This document shows, piece after piece, positions 8,306 to 16,023 of a stretch of 64,000 nt of DNA (the stretch's first letter is position 1; the number at the start of each line of letters is the position of its first letter). Origin of the DNA: UBA11524 sp045591175 (GTDB taxonomy: Bacteria; Bacillota; Clostridia; Christensenellales; Aristaeellaceae); the NCBI GenBank assembly GCA_045591175.1, contig JAZNSI010000057.1, positions 1-64,000 on the forward strand, read 5' to 3'. The position numbers and the translations under genes were made by a program. A model generated the notes under the pieces. The model was given only the letters and a program-made list of their open reading frames with translations, was not told the origin of the DNA and did not search any database.

Positions 8306-8349
8306 TCAACAAATCATGGCTTTGATTCATTGCGGATTAATTTCTGCAA

Positions 8350-8826
8350 TCAGGACTCCGTCACATGCTTCCCGCAGATATGCTCCGGGGTGAGTTTCAG
8401 CAGCCGGGTCTCATGGGCGAAAGCCTTGATCTCCCGGGCAATATAGGCCTCGTCGTCGGTGAATTTAAGGCTCAGCGCCGTTGCTGCGCGGACGATCTCG
8501 TCCATGTCATCGACGATCTCCATCCGGCCGAATACGATCACGCTGGTGACGTGTTTCACCCAGTCGCCGGGCTTTGTCCAGCCCTCGTCATACACGCAGT
8601 AGGACACCTTATCGCACCGGGAAAGAGCGTCCTCCCTGTGTCCGCCGTGCCCGCAGTGGAACCACAGGCAGCCGCTTTCTGTGTCGTACCAGTGATTCAT
8701 GGGCATGCCGTAGGGATAGCCGCCGTCACCCTGCACGGACAGCACGCCGCGCTTTTCGCTTTCCAGCAGGCGGATGCATTCCTCGTGGGTCGCGGCCTTG
8801 TGTTTGCGGGTCAGTTCGCGGAACAT
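8350..8826 (-). CDS. Pyridoxamine 5'-phosphate oxidase-like flavin-binding protein
   Basis: This 158-residue protein belongs to the split beta-barrel FMN-binding (NimA/PPOX-like) group. The N-terminal MFRELTRKHKAATHEECIRLLE helix leads into RGVLSVQGDGGYPYGMPMNHWYD. Next comes LWFHCGHGGHREDAL, the FMN-phosphate-binding region of this subgroup. Members bind FMN or F420-like flavins and reduce small compounds; the substrate is unknown. The ATG at 8826 has GGAGG 7 bases upstream. The start overlaps the end of the preceding gene (8811) by 16 bases, so it is the last gene of the AAA-ATPase cassette. Confidence 0.88.
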   Translation of the reverse strand: MFRELTRKHKAATHEECIRLLESEKRGVLSVQGDGGYPYGMPMNHWYDTESGCLWFHCGHGGHREDALSRCDKVSYCVYDEGWTKPGDWVKHVTSVIVFGRMEIVDDMDEIVRAATALSLKFTDDEAYIAREIKAFAHETRLLKLTPEHICGKHVTES

Positions 8827-9467
8827 GTGGGTTCCTCCTTCGTGAAGACCGCGCCGCACTCCTTCACAAACGCCACCGGATCAATGAAGGCAAAGCGCAC
8901 CTTGTTCATCTGCGCACGGGTGAAGGAAACGGTCAGCAGGGCGTTTTCTGCATGTGTGGCCCGGACTTCCACCGTCAAAACCGGCAGCGCGGCGAAGAGG
9001 TCGCGGGCGATGCGAAGGGCCATTCCGCACAGGTATTGCTCTGTATTTTTATGCATCAGGTCGGGGCGAACCGCGTAGCCCGCGCGGAGGGTGTCCGCAT
9101 CCGCCGTGGTCACGTCCAGCGCGGTGACGTAGGGGGTCAGATCAGCCATGGGATTCTCGGCCTGCAGCACCGCCAGATATGCGGCGACGTCGCCCTTCAG
9201 CACGCCTTGTGCATGTTTGTGGTACAGCGCCCACTTGTCCGGCGGGGTGAGACCGTCGGTGGGGGTGGGGGAGACGAGGATATCCGTCCAGTCGATGGTT
9301 TCGTCGGCGGTCTTCCACAGCTGACGGAAGGGCGGCAGTGCGGGCTGCTTCGCTGGGACGGGTGCGTCGGCGGCCTTGAGGGTCGCGGTGTTGGGGGCGG
9401 CGTCGGGATAGAGATCACCCACGATGTCGGCCATGCCCTTGAGGAGGCTGCGGCGGAGGTCAGTCAT
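8811..9467 (-). CDS. Conserved-looking protein of unknown function in the AAA-ATPase cassette
   Basis: This 218-residue soluble protein is not recognised. It has no signal peptide or membrane segment. It is rich in Ala, Asp and Thr and appears mainly helical in the middle (about residues 75-150), with a beta-like C-terminal part containing LTVEVRATHAENALLTVSF. The start ATG at 9467 has AAGGAGG 9 bases upstream and overlaps the stop of the AAA ATPase by 8 bases (ATGACTGA). Its own 3' end overlaps the flavin-protein gene by 16 bases. Such tight packing suggests it works with the ATPase, perhaps as an adaptor or substrate-binding partner (inference). Confidence 0.8.
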   Translation of the reverse strand: MTDLRRSLLKGMADIVGDLYPDAAPNTATLKAADAPVPAKQPALPPFRQLWKTADETIDWTDILVSPTPTDGLTPPDKWALYHKHAQGVLKGDVAAYLAVLQAENPMADLTPYVTALDVTTADADTLRAGYAVRPDLMHKNTEQYLCGMALRIARDLFAALPVLTVEVRATHAENALLTVSFTRAQMNKVRFAFIDPVAFVKECGAVFTKEEPTCSAN

Positions 9468-11355
9468 TGGCGCGCTCCTCCTTTCCGGGGCGGCACTGCA
9501 CGCAGGGCGGCTTTGCACCCACGTCGAAATGCTCGATGGTCACGTCGGCGTCGCCGGTGACGGCGTTGTCGAACAGCCAGCGGCTGAGCGGGTTGATCAG
9601 CAGGGCTTCCACCTGATTGCCCACGCCGCGGCCGCCGTTGGACAGATCCGCAAGGGCTGCGGCGGAGAGCTCCGCGTAGGCCTCGTCGGTGACGGTGACG
9701 CGGATGTTCTTCTGCTCTGCCAGGCGGCGGATGATCTTGTCCACCTGGGCCTTGAGGATGGCCTTGCCGGCTTCCTCGCGGATAAAGTCGAACACCACGA
9801 TGTTTTCGCCGATGCGGTTGAGGATCTCCGGGCGGCTCAGCTCCAGCTTGAAGTGATCTTCCACCGCCTGGCGCAGCCGCTTTTCCACCTCGGGATAATC
9901 CATGTCCATGGTGACGTTCTGATAACGGCGGCCCAGCTCATCCTTGACGTACATGCCCAGGTTGCTGGTGAAGATGATGATCGTCTCGGAGAAGTACACC
10001 GTGTTGCCCTGGCCGTCGGTGAGGCGGCCGTCTTCCAGGATTTGCAGGAACTTGTCCAGGATGGAGGAATGGGCCTTTTCGATTTCGTCGAAAAGCACGA
10101 TGGCGAAGGGGTTCTTCTTGATGGCGTTGGTCAGCTGGCCGCCGGCCTCGTAGCCCACATAGCCGGGAGGCGCGCCCATCAGCTTCTGGTCGGAGTGGGG
10201 CTGTCCGTACTCGGACATGTCAAAGCGGATGCAGGCGCTTTCGTCGCCGAAGAGCTTCTCTGCCAGAGCCTTGGCGGTTTCCGTTTTGCCGACGCCGGTA
10301 GGACCTGCGTAGAACAGCACGCCATTGGGCTTGGCGGTGGAGGAGGACGACAGGCCGTTCATGCCGGTGACGGCGCGCTTGACCACGTCCAGCGTGCGCT
10401 CCAGCGCGGAATCCTGGCCCTTGATGCGCTTTTCGAAGTCCTGCTTGGCGGTGCGCAGGCTGTCCATGGACAGGTTCGCCCAGGGGTTTTCCTTGATGCC
10501 GTACTTGTACAGATCCACGATGGTGCACAGGTCACGGATGGGCGTCTGCTCCCGCTTGGAGAGGCGGCGCATGGCGTCCAGCTCGGTGAAGGTGAGGCCC
10601 TCGGTCAGGCCGACGAACTTCTCCCGCAGGCGGGTTAGCTCCTCCGGATGCGCCTCGTAGAAGGGCATATCGGTGCGGTAGACCGTGCTGTCAAAGAAGG
10701 TGGGCCAGGCCTTGCCGGAGATAAGGCGCTTGCGCTCCTCGCGGTCGGGCGCTTCGATGCGGATGGTCTTGCACAGCGGGTTGTTCAGGTAGAACCACGC
10801 GGGCAGGTCATTGAGCTTCTGCACCAGCAGGATCAGCAGATTCTGCCGCTTGCCCATGGGAGTGCGCACCGTCGCTGCCGACATGGCGGACTGCATCAGC
10901 AGATTGAAGCTGTTCACGTCATGCTGATCCATCCGCTCGGGGGTGATGATGTAGTGGCTGGCCAGCTCCATCACGACTGCCGTGGCGGCGTTGGTTTGCG
11001 CCATCGCCCGGCGGATGATGTTGGGCGCCGTCTGCTGGGAATTGCCCTTGAATTCCGCCGGAATTGCCCCGGATTTCACCTCGCAGCCATTGTTGCGGGC
11101 GAATAAATCCAACATTTCCGGTGCATAAGGATTCATGAATCCCACCAGGTTGGAATAGAAAACAACCTGCCCGTAGCCATTGTCGGTCAGGTATCCCTGC
11201 AGGTATTCGCTCAGCGGAACGAGCTTGTCCTCGGGGATGGAGCCCTCCACGGGGTAGCGGCACATGTCGGCCACATTGCCCTCCAGAATGATCAGCGGCT
11301 TGACGGCGCTGAACAGCTCCAGTTCACGGTGCCATTTGGAAATCAGGGGCGTCAT
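9460..11355 (-). CDS. ClpB-like tandem-AAA ATPase with degenerate first domain
   Basis: This 631-residue protein has two AAA-type modules. The N-terminal one (about residues 20-245) keeps a sensor-like segment (NLLILLVQKLNDLP) and the arginine-rich EAPDREERKRLI block, but has no Walker A, and its Walker B-like strand reads VVMELA. The C-terminal one (about residues 320-610) is a full Clp/Hsp100 D2-type ATPase: Walker A GPTGVGKTETAK near residue 350, pore loop PPGYVGYEAGG, Walker B VLFDEIEKAH, sensor 1 IIIFTSNLG. It lacks the ClpB N-domain and coiled-coil middle domain, so it is not the standard disaggregase. The ATG at 11355 has AGGAGGG 8 bases upstream. It heads a three-gene overlapping cassette. 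Confidence 0.9.
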   Translation of the reverse strand: MTPLISKWHRELELFSAVKPLIILEGNVADMCRYPVEGSIPEDKLVPLSEYLQGYLTDNGYGQVVFYSNLVGFMNPYAPEMLDLFARNNGCEVKSGAIPAEFKGNSQQTAPNIIRRAMAQTNAATAVVMELASHYIITPERMDQHDVNSFNLLMQSAMSAATVRTPMGKRQNLLILLVQKLNDLPAWFYLNNPLCKTIRIEAPDREERKRLISGKAWPTFFDSTVYRTDMPFYEAHPEELTRLREKFVGLTEGLTFTELDAMRRLSKREQTPIRDLCTIVDLYKYGIKENPWANLSMDSLRTAKQDFEKRIKGQDSALERTLDVVKRAVTGMNGLSSSSTAKPNGVLFYAGPTGVGKTETAKALAEKLFGDESACIRFDMSEYGQPHSDQKLMGAPPGYVGYEAGGQLTNAIKKNPFAIVLFDEIEKAHSSILDKFLQILEDGRLTDGQGNTVYFSETIIIFTSNLGMYVKDELGRRYQNVTMDMDYPEVEKRLRQAVEDHFKLELSRPEILNRIGENIVVFDFIREEAGKAILKAQVDKIIRRLAEQKNIRVTVTDEAYAELSAAALADLSNGGRGVGNQVEALLINPLSRWLFDNAVTGDADVTIEHFDVGAKPPCVQCRPGKEERAND

Positions 11356-11403
11356 AGGTTCACCCTCCTGGGTCATCGACCCGTTTTTTGTCAGTTTGTA
11401 TAC

Positions 11404-11432
11404 ATTCTACCACGCATTGGCCTTTGTTGCAA
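11404..11432 (-). promoter_or_regulatory. Promoter of the AAA-ATPase cassette
   Basis: On the minus strand, TTGCAA (11427-11432) and TAGAAT (11404-11409) are separated by 17 bp, about 50 bases before the ATPase ATG. Confidence 0.65.
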
Positions 11433-11460
11433 GAAAAAAGGAGCGCCGGGGACGCTCCTG
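11433..11460 (-). terminator. Terminator of the small membrane-protein gene
   Basis: GGAGCG (11440-11445) pairs with CGCTCC (11453-11458). On the minus strand it is followed by six T residues. It begins right after the stop at 11462. Confidence 0.85.
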
Positions 11461-11461
11461 A

Positions 11462-11737
11462 TTACGCCTGGGTGCGGTACTGGTCGTAGAAGGAGTCGAA
11501 ATCCTCCTGGGGCGCAGCGGGTTCGGCGTAGGGCGTGCGCTCCTTGCGGGCGACCCTGCGGCGAAGGAAGACGCCCAGCAGCACTGCGAACAGAATGAAT
11601 CCGCCCAGGGAGAAGAACAGCGACAGCGCGCCGCCCAGCAGTCCGAAGACCATTTCCACCAGGCCAAATACCAGCTCCAGCACCATTTCCACCATGCCCA
11701 GAGCAAAAGAGAGGATACCTTCGATCAATCCAAACAT
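11462..11737 (-). CDS. Small integral membrane protein of unknown function
   Basis: This 91-residue protein has a strongly hydrophobic N-terminal two thirds. An internal near-repeat (LGMVEMVLEL, FGLVEMVFGL) with regularly spaced Glu suggests a membrane-surface amphipathic or helical-hairpin element. One clear transmembrane segment (SLFFSLGGFILFAVLLGVFL) follows, then a basic RRRVARK stop-transfer and an acidic cytoplasmic tail. The ATG at 11737 is preferred, with AGGAGG 9 bases upstream. A TTG at 11746 would touch the ribosome site. It is flanked by its own terminator, so it is monocistronic. The function is unknown. Confidence 0.8.
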   Translation of the reverse strand: MFGLIEGILSFALGMVEMVLELVFGLVEMVFGLLGGALSLFFSLGGFILFAVLLGVFLRRRVARKERTPYAEPAAPQEDFDSFYDQYRTQA

Positions 11738-11843
11738 GTCATTCAACCTCCTGTTGACGTTATCATCATATCACACCCTTTATGCCGCATCCAGTGGATT
11801 TGGATTAGAAAAGGATGAGGAATGCTTAATGATTGTCTGCAAT

Positions 11844-11885
11844 TTGACAAATGCGGCAGACGCGGCTATAATACTGTATACAGTA
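11844..11885 (+). promoter_or_regulatory. Consensus promoter with palindromic operator for the HTH protein gene
   Basis: Perfect TTGACA (11844-11849), a 17-bp spacer and perfect TATAAT (11867-11872). A perfect 14-bp palindrome TACTGTATACAGTA (11872-11885) overlaps the end of the -10 and the expected start site. A repressor bound there would block the promoter. Confidence 0.85.
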
Positions 11886-11910
11886 ATGAATTCACAACGG
11901 AGATACATAC

Positions 11911-13389
11911 ATGAAACAGTACGAAAGCTTTGGCGACTGCCTCAAGCGCTGCCTGACGGAGATGGATTTGTCCGCGTCGGAAGCAGCCCGGCTGGTGGGC
12001 TTCCGCAGCCGCAACAGCATCTTCCGCATCCTCTCGGGGGAGGCCAGCACGGACATCAAGCTGCGCTTCCTGGAATCACTGCACGATGCGCTGAAGGATA
12101 AGTGGCCCGAGGAGCGCTGGCGAATGCTGCAGGAGGCGCTCCTGGTGGAGCGCATCGGCCCGGCGCATTACCGGGAGAACCGTGCCTTCGCCCATGTGCT
12201 CTTCATGCCGGAGGAAACGGTGGACTGCACGGTGATGAAGCTCCTGGCGGACGGGTCGACGGAGGAATACCCCATGACCCAGGTGCTGCAGGAGATCGCA
12301 GCGTCCCGGCAGGCGGAGATCGTCATCACAGGCTGCTATGACGCGGGCCTTGCGCGGATGCTGGCGGAGGTGTGCGGTGAAGCGGGCGATCACGGCCGGC
12401 TGAAGATCCGCCATTACATTGACGTATCGGGTGAGAACGCCATTCAGAACATCCTGTCGCTGCTTCCGCTGATGTCGCGCCCCTGGTACAACGCCCGCCT
12501 GGTGGAGCCCGACGCCTGTCCGGAGGAGATGATGGCCCTGTACCGTCTCTCTGCCCTGCACGTGGACTGCTGGGATGATCAGGGCGTGCAGCACGGCGGC
12601 ATGTTCATCCGCTTTGACAAGCAGCTCTTTGCCAGCCGCATGGAGGCCCGCGGCGCCTGCACGGCCATTGCGGTGCTGGACAAATGGCGCTTCCGCCTGG
12701 AGTTGCTTAAGCCCCTGCTGAAGCAGGATGGCGGCCCGGAGGTCTTTGTGGAGTACACAAAGCGCTACGGACAGCTGGAGGAGAACTGCGCGATTTACAG
12801 CATCAAGCCGGATGCTCATTTTAATTGCATCCCGGCCCGGGTGCTGGAGCAAGCTATCGTGGAGGGCTTTGCCCAGTCCGGCATGGCGGCAGGCCCGGAG
12901 CTGCTGGACCTGATCATCGCGCTGAGGAAGGTGCACAACGCCCGCTTTGACAACATGATGAACAAGCACCGACCCACGCACCTGGTGTACAGCCTGCCGA
13001 TGATGGAGCGCTTCATGCGCACGGGCGTGCTGAGCGACCAGTTCTTCCTGCAAAGGGCCTACACGGTGGAGGAGCGCCGGGAGATCATCCGCGTGCTGCT
13101 GGACGCCATGCGGGCGTCTCCCTGGTTCAATGTGCATTTCCTCAAGCCCGGGGCCCCGGAGCTGCACTATGAGATCAGCTGCTATGAGGGCAAGGGCGTC
13201 ATGTTCACCGACGCCTACACCGGCTATGATCTGGCGACGGATCACTCCGAAGCGCTGATCACCCTGCCGGCCTTCGAGGCCAGCTTCATCCGCTATTTCA
13301 AGGAGGAGCTGCTGCCGCATTACGTTCTCCCTCGTGCGCAGGTGATCCAGGAGCTGGAGCGGCTGCTTGTTATGAATGTTCAGGAATGA
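11911..13389 (+). CDS. Large helix-turn-helix protein, possible autoregulator
   Basis: This 492-residue protein has an N-terminal helix-turn-helix of Cro/C1 type (about residues 15-60: SASEAARLVGFRSRNSIFRIL). The following 430 residues match nothing I can name. That part is mixed alpha/beta, with no membrane segment, and might be a ligand-sensing region. GGAG lies 10 bases before the ATG. The gene has the only perfect consensus promoter seen in the window, with a 14-bp palindrome over the start site, which suggests tight repression, possibly by this protein itself. It is transcribed away from the AAA cassette and small membrane gene and toward the MarR gene. It is probably not a metabolic enzyme. 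Confidence 0.85.
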   Translation: MKQYESFGDCLKRCLTEMDLSASEAARLVGFRSRNSIFRILSGEASTDIKLRFLESLHDALKDKWPEERWRMLQEALLVERIGPAHYRENRAFAHVLFMPEETVDCTVMKLLADGSTEEYPMTQVLQEIAASRQAEIVITGCYDAGLARMLAEVCGEAGDHGRLKIRHYIDVSGENAIQNILSLLPLMSRPWYNARLVEPDACPEEMMALYRLSALHVDCWDDQGVQHGGMFIRFDKQLFASRMEARGACTAIAVLDKWRFRLELLKPLLKQDGGPEVFVEYTKRYGQLEENCAIYSIKPDAHFNCIPARVLEQAIVEGFAQSGMAAGPELLDLIIALRKVHNARFDNMMNKHRPTHLVYSLPMMERFMRTGVLSDQFFLQRAYTVEERREIIRVLLDAMRASPWFNVHFLKPGAPELHYEISCYEGKGVMFTDAYTGYDLATDHSEALITLPAFEASFIRYFKEELLPHYVLPRAQVIQELERLLVMNVQE

Positions 13390-13424
13390 TGATGATGAAC
13401 ACATATTTTTGTGTACACTGATTC

Positions 13425-13518
13425 TTGCTTTTTTCAACGCGTCTGTGCTACACTGTCACCCGCTGCAAATAAACGATTTGTGTGCAAAAATGCCGGAAGA
13501 TGACCTTTTTGCACAAAA
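13425..13518 (+). promoter_or_regulatory. MarR gene promoter and inverted-repeat operator
   Basis: TTGCTT (13425-13430) and TACACT (13449-13454) with an 18-bp spacer form a plausible promoter. Downstream, TTTGTGTGCAAAAA (13477-13490) and TTTTTGCACAAAA (13506-13518) form an almost perfect inverted repeat with one bulged base. It lies in the leader just before the MarR ribosome site. This is a candidate autoregulatory site. Confidence 0.55.
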
Positions 13519-13538
13519 CATAGAGGAGATTGGGAATT

Positions 13539-14021
13539 ATGGCGAAGCATTGGACGGACGATCAGAATCTGGTCGAAGCGATCTCGGGCAATCTTTATCA
13601 GGCGCTGCCGCTTTTGCCCAAGCGGCTTGTGCGGGTGGACGCGCTCACTCGTGAGTACGGCATGCCTTTTTCCCATATCCAGATCATCTGCCTGCTGTCG
13701 GACGGCGCGATGTCCATTGGCGAGATCAGCATGAGCCTGGGTATTGCCAAGCCCAACATCACCCCGCTGCTGGACGCCCTGAACGAGCGCGGCGTGCTGG
13801 AGCGCTGCCGGAGCGAAAAGGATCGCCGCATCGTCAATGTGCGGCTGCTGCCCGAAGGGCAGGAGCTGGCCGATCGGCTGCGCACCAGCATCTGCACCCA
13901 GGTGATGGAGTGGCCCCGGAGCTTCAGCCACAGCGACATCAAGCGCCTGAACAACGCCCTGGCCTACCTGGTCGAGATGGGCGCCCAGCTGGCTGAATCG
14001 GAGCGCAGTGAAAATCAGTGA
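13539..14021 (+). CDS. MarR family transcriptional regulator
   Basis: This 160-residue protein has MarR winged-helix architecture. The recognition region is DGAMSIGEISMSLGIAKPNITPLLDALNERG and the wing is RSEKDRRIVNVRLLPEG, flanked by dimerisation helices at both ends. The ATG at 13539 is chosen because GAGGAG lies 10 bases upstream; a TTG nine bases earlier is less likely. It is terminated before the exopolysaccharide promoter. It could control the polysaccharide locus that begins 130 bases downstream, but its most obvious target is the inverted repeat in its own leader. Confidence 0.92.
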   Translation: MAKHWTDDQNLVEAISGNLYQALPLLPKRLVRVDALTREYGMPFSHIQIICLLSDGAMSIGEISMSLGIAKPNITPLLDALNERGVLERCRSEKDRRIVNVRLLPEGQELADRLRTSICTQVMEWPRSFSHSDIKRLNNALAYLVEMGAQLAESERSENQ

Positions 14022-14032
14022 TGCATACCTGC

Positions 14033-14070
14033 CCCGCTGTCCGGAATGGATAGCGGGTGTTTTTTATTTT
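14033..14070 (+). terminator. MarR gene terminator
   Basis: CCCGCTGTCC (14033-14042) pairs with GGATAGCGGG (14048-14057, one G-T pair), followed by TGTTTTTTATTTTTT. Confidence 0.9.
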
Positions 14071-14114
14071 TTGAATTTGTTACATATTTATGGCGCGAAA
14101 ACATGCCGAATTGG

Positions 14115-14143
14115 TTGACATAAACAGGCAAACATGGTAAGAT
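14115..14143 (+). promoter_or_regulatory. Main promoter of the exopolysaccharide locus
   Basis: Perfect TTGACA (14115-14120), a 17-bp spacer and TAAGAT (14138-14143). The predicted RNA leader of about 85 bases starts near a GGGTA/TACCC stem (14151-14168). No comparable promoter was found before the giant gene, so this may drive many genes. Confidence 0.8.
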
Positions 14144-14234
14144 ACATATTGGGTAATCGTCTATACCCATCTATTGACGTACAAATATGGAAAAACCTGT
14201 AAATACATCCATTCTGCTGAAAGGAAGGTCCGGC

Positions 14235-14285
14235 ATGCTTGGTTCCGGGTTATGGAACGGGCTTGTCGGGCGGGGCTGCGAATGA
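14235..14285 (+). CDS. 16-residue leader peptide coupled to the sugar transferase gene
   Basis: A short open frame, MLGSGLWNGLVGRGCE, starts at an ATG with a strong AAGGAAGG 6 bases upstream. It stops at TGA (14283-14285), which overlaps the ATG of the sugar transferase (ATGA). The sugar transferase start itself has no convincing ribosome site. The best reading is that ribosomes load at the leader and restart at the overlap. No attenuator stem was found, so I infer coupling rather than attenuation. Confidence 0.5.
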   Translation: MLGSGLWNGLVGRGCE

Positions 14286-14935
14286 GTACGAATCCGAATG
14301 TGAAGGAAACCGCTGTGGTTCAACAGCGGAGCGCGTATCTGCATATCAAGCGAGCTCAGGACGTCGTTCTGTCGTTGGTGGGACTGGTCGTGCTGATGCC
14401 GATCCTGCTGCTGATCGCGCTGATCATCGTGATCGAGAGCCCTGGTGAGAGCCCGATCTTCATCCAGACCCGGGTGGGTAAGAACGGCAAGGAGTTCCGC
14501 TTCTTCAAGTTCCGCACCATGTACCCTGACGCGGAGTCTCATCTGGAGCAGCTGCTGGCGAAAAATGAGATGAACGGGCCGGTCTTCAAGATCAAGGATG
14601 ACCCCCGCATCACCAAGGTCGGCAAGATCCTGCGGCGTACCAGCATGGACGAGCTGCCCCAGCTGTGGAACATCCTCAAGGGCGACATGAGCCTGGTGGG
14701 CCCCCGCCCGGCGCTGCCCCGCGAGACCGCCCAGTATGACGAAGAAGCCCGCAAGCGCCTGGAAGTCGTTCCCGGTCTTACCTGCTACTGGCAGATCCAG
14801 CCCAAGCGCAACAGCCTCAGCTTCGAAGAGTGGCTGGCGCTGGACATGAAGTACATCCGGGAGCGCAGCTACCTGGTGGACTGGAAGATCCTCTTCGGCA
14901 CTATCGGCGCGGTGCTGCACATGGAAGGCGAGTAA
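14282..14935 (+). CDS. Initiating sugar transferase (undecaprenyl-phosphate glycosyl-1-phosphate transferase)
   Basis: This 217-residue protein belongs to the bacterial sugar transferase (PF02397) family. It moves a sugar-1-phosphate from a UDP-sugar to undecaprenyl phosphate and so starts polysaccharide repeat-unit synthesis at the inner face of the membrane. A single membrane-inserted helix (about residues 20-45) is followed by PIFIQTRVGKNGKEFRFFKFRTMYPDAE. Next come the catalytic-region blocks RRTSMDELPQLWNILKGDMSLVGPRP and PGLTCYWQI. It is the short form without the N-terminal polytopic domain. The ATG at 14282 overlaps the leader-peptide stop; an in-frame ATG at 14252 is less likely. It is the first enzyme of the locus. 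Confidence 0.95.
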   Translation: MSTNPNVKETAVVQQRSAYLHIKRAQDVVLSLVGLVVLMPILLLIALIIVIESPGESPIFIQTRVGKNGKEFRFFKFRTMYPDAESHLEQLLAKNEMNGPVFKIKDDPRITKVGKILRRTSMDELPQLWNILKGDMSLVGPRPALPRETAQYDEEARKRLEVVPGLTCYWQIQPKRNSLSFEEWLALDMKYIRERSYLVDWKILFGTIGAVLHMEGE

Positions 14936-14955
14936 CCCACCAAGAGGACACGCAG

Positions 14956-16023
14956 ATGATAAAAGTCCTGATGGCCGGCGTTGACCGGAGCACCAAAGGC
15001 GGCATGTGGAGCGTGGCGGAGAATTATCTCAAGGACGAGGCTCTCCGCCGGCAGATCCGGCTGACCTACATCCCCACTGCCTCCTCGGGCAGCAAAGTGA
15101 AGCGGCTCGCCTGCTTTATCGGCGGAACCGCACGCATCCTTGCAAACCTCATATTCGCCCGGCCCGATGTGGTGCACCTGCATGTTTCCGAGCGCGGCAG
15201 CGTCCGGCGCAAGGCGCTCATCGCCCGCATGGCCCGCAGCTTTGGCTGCAGGGTGGCGCTCCACATGCACGGCGCGGAGTTCCAGACCTGGTATGAATCC
15301 CTGGATGAAAAGGGACGGCAGCGGGTGCGGGACTTCCTCAGCGGCGCGGATCGGGTGCTGATCCTGGGCGAGTACTGGCGCGGCTTCATCGGCGGACTGA
15401 CCGACGCCCCGGAAAAGCTCCGGGTGCTGTACAACGCCGTGCCCGTCCCTGCGGAAAACAAGTTTGATCCCGGCGCAGCGCAGCTCCTGTTCCTCGGCGA
15501 GGTGGGGCAGCGCAAGGGCGCTTACGACCTGCTCCAGGCGATGCAGCGCATTGACGCGCAGCTCCCGCCGGAAACGCAGCTGATCCTCTACGGCCCCAAC
15601 CCGGACGGCGATATCCAGGCGCGTATTGATGCGCTGCAGCTGGGCAGCCGCGTCCGCTACGGCGGCTGGGCCGATCAGCAGACGAAGGATGCCGCCTTCG
15701 CAAAAACGGCGGTCAACATCCTTCCTTCCTACCACGAAGGCCTGCCCATGACCCTCCTGGAGGCCATGGCCCGCGGGATCCCCTGCATCACCACCCCAGT
15801 CGCGGCGATCCCCGAAGCGGTGGATGATGCAAACGGTGTGCTGCTCCCTCCCGGAGACGTGCCCGCCCTGGCCGACGCGGTCCTGCGCCTTGTGCAGGAG
15901 CCTGAAGCGCGCCGCGCCAAGAGCCACAGTGCATACCAGCGCATGAAGGAGCGCTTCTCCATGGAGAGCCACCGGACGGCGCTGATGCAGATATACCAAG
16001 AAATGACGGAGATGCGGAAATGA
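14956..16023 (+). CDS. Glycosyltransferase family 4
   Basis: This 355-residue GT-B glycosyltransferase probably extends the lipid-linked sugar on the cytoplasmic side. The N-terminal acceptor domain begins MIKVLMAGVDRSTKGGMWSV. The C-terminal nucleotide-sugar domain has LLFLGEVGQRKGAYDLLQAM, the GT4 signature EGLPMTLLEAMA (about residues 260-272) with its two conserved Glu, and VLLPPGDVPALADAVL. The start ATG has AGAGG upstream. The stop overlaps the next start (ATGA). Donor and acceptor sugars cannot be told from sequence. Confidence 0.94.
   Translation: MIKVLMAGVDRSTKGGMWSVAENYLKDEALRRQIRLTYIPTASSGSKVKRLACFIGGTARILANLIFARPDVVHLHVSERGSVRRKALIARMARSFGCRVALHMHGAEFQTWYESLDEKGRQRVRDFLSGADRVLILGEYWRGFIGGLTDAPEKLRVLYNAVPVPAENKFDPGAAQLLFLGEVGQRKGAYDLLQAMQRIDAQLPPETQLILYGPNPDGDIQARIDALQLGSRVRYGGWADQQTKDAAFAKTAVNILPSYHEGLPMTLLEAMARGIPCITTPVAAIPEAVDDANGVLLPPGDVPALADAVLRLVQEPEARRAKSHSAYQRMKERFSMESHRTALMQIYQEMTEMRK

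Noticed and set aside
6978..8330. A 450-codon minus-strand frame opposite argG
   Set aside because: argG on the plus strand has all family motifs, its own promoter and terminator. The antisense translation has no recognisable domain.
9460..11355. Standard ClpB or ClpC chaperone
   Set aside because: It has no Clp N-domain and no coiled-coil middle domain, and the first AAA module lacks Walker A. It is too short and degenerate for either.
11872..11885. TACTGTATACAGTA as a LexA box
   Set aside because: It resembles the ends of the enterobacterial SOS box but is 6 bases too short in the middle, and Firmicute LexA sites have a different consensus.
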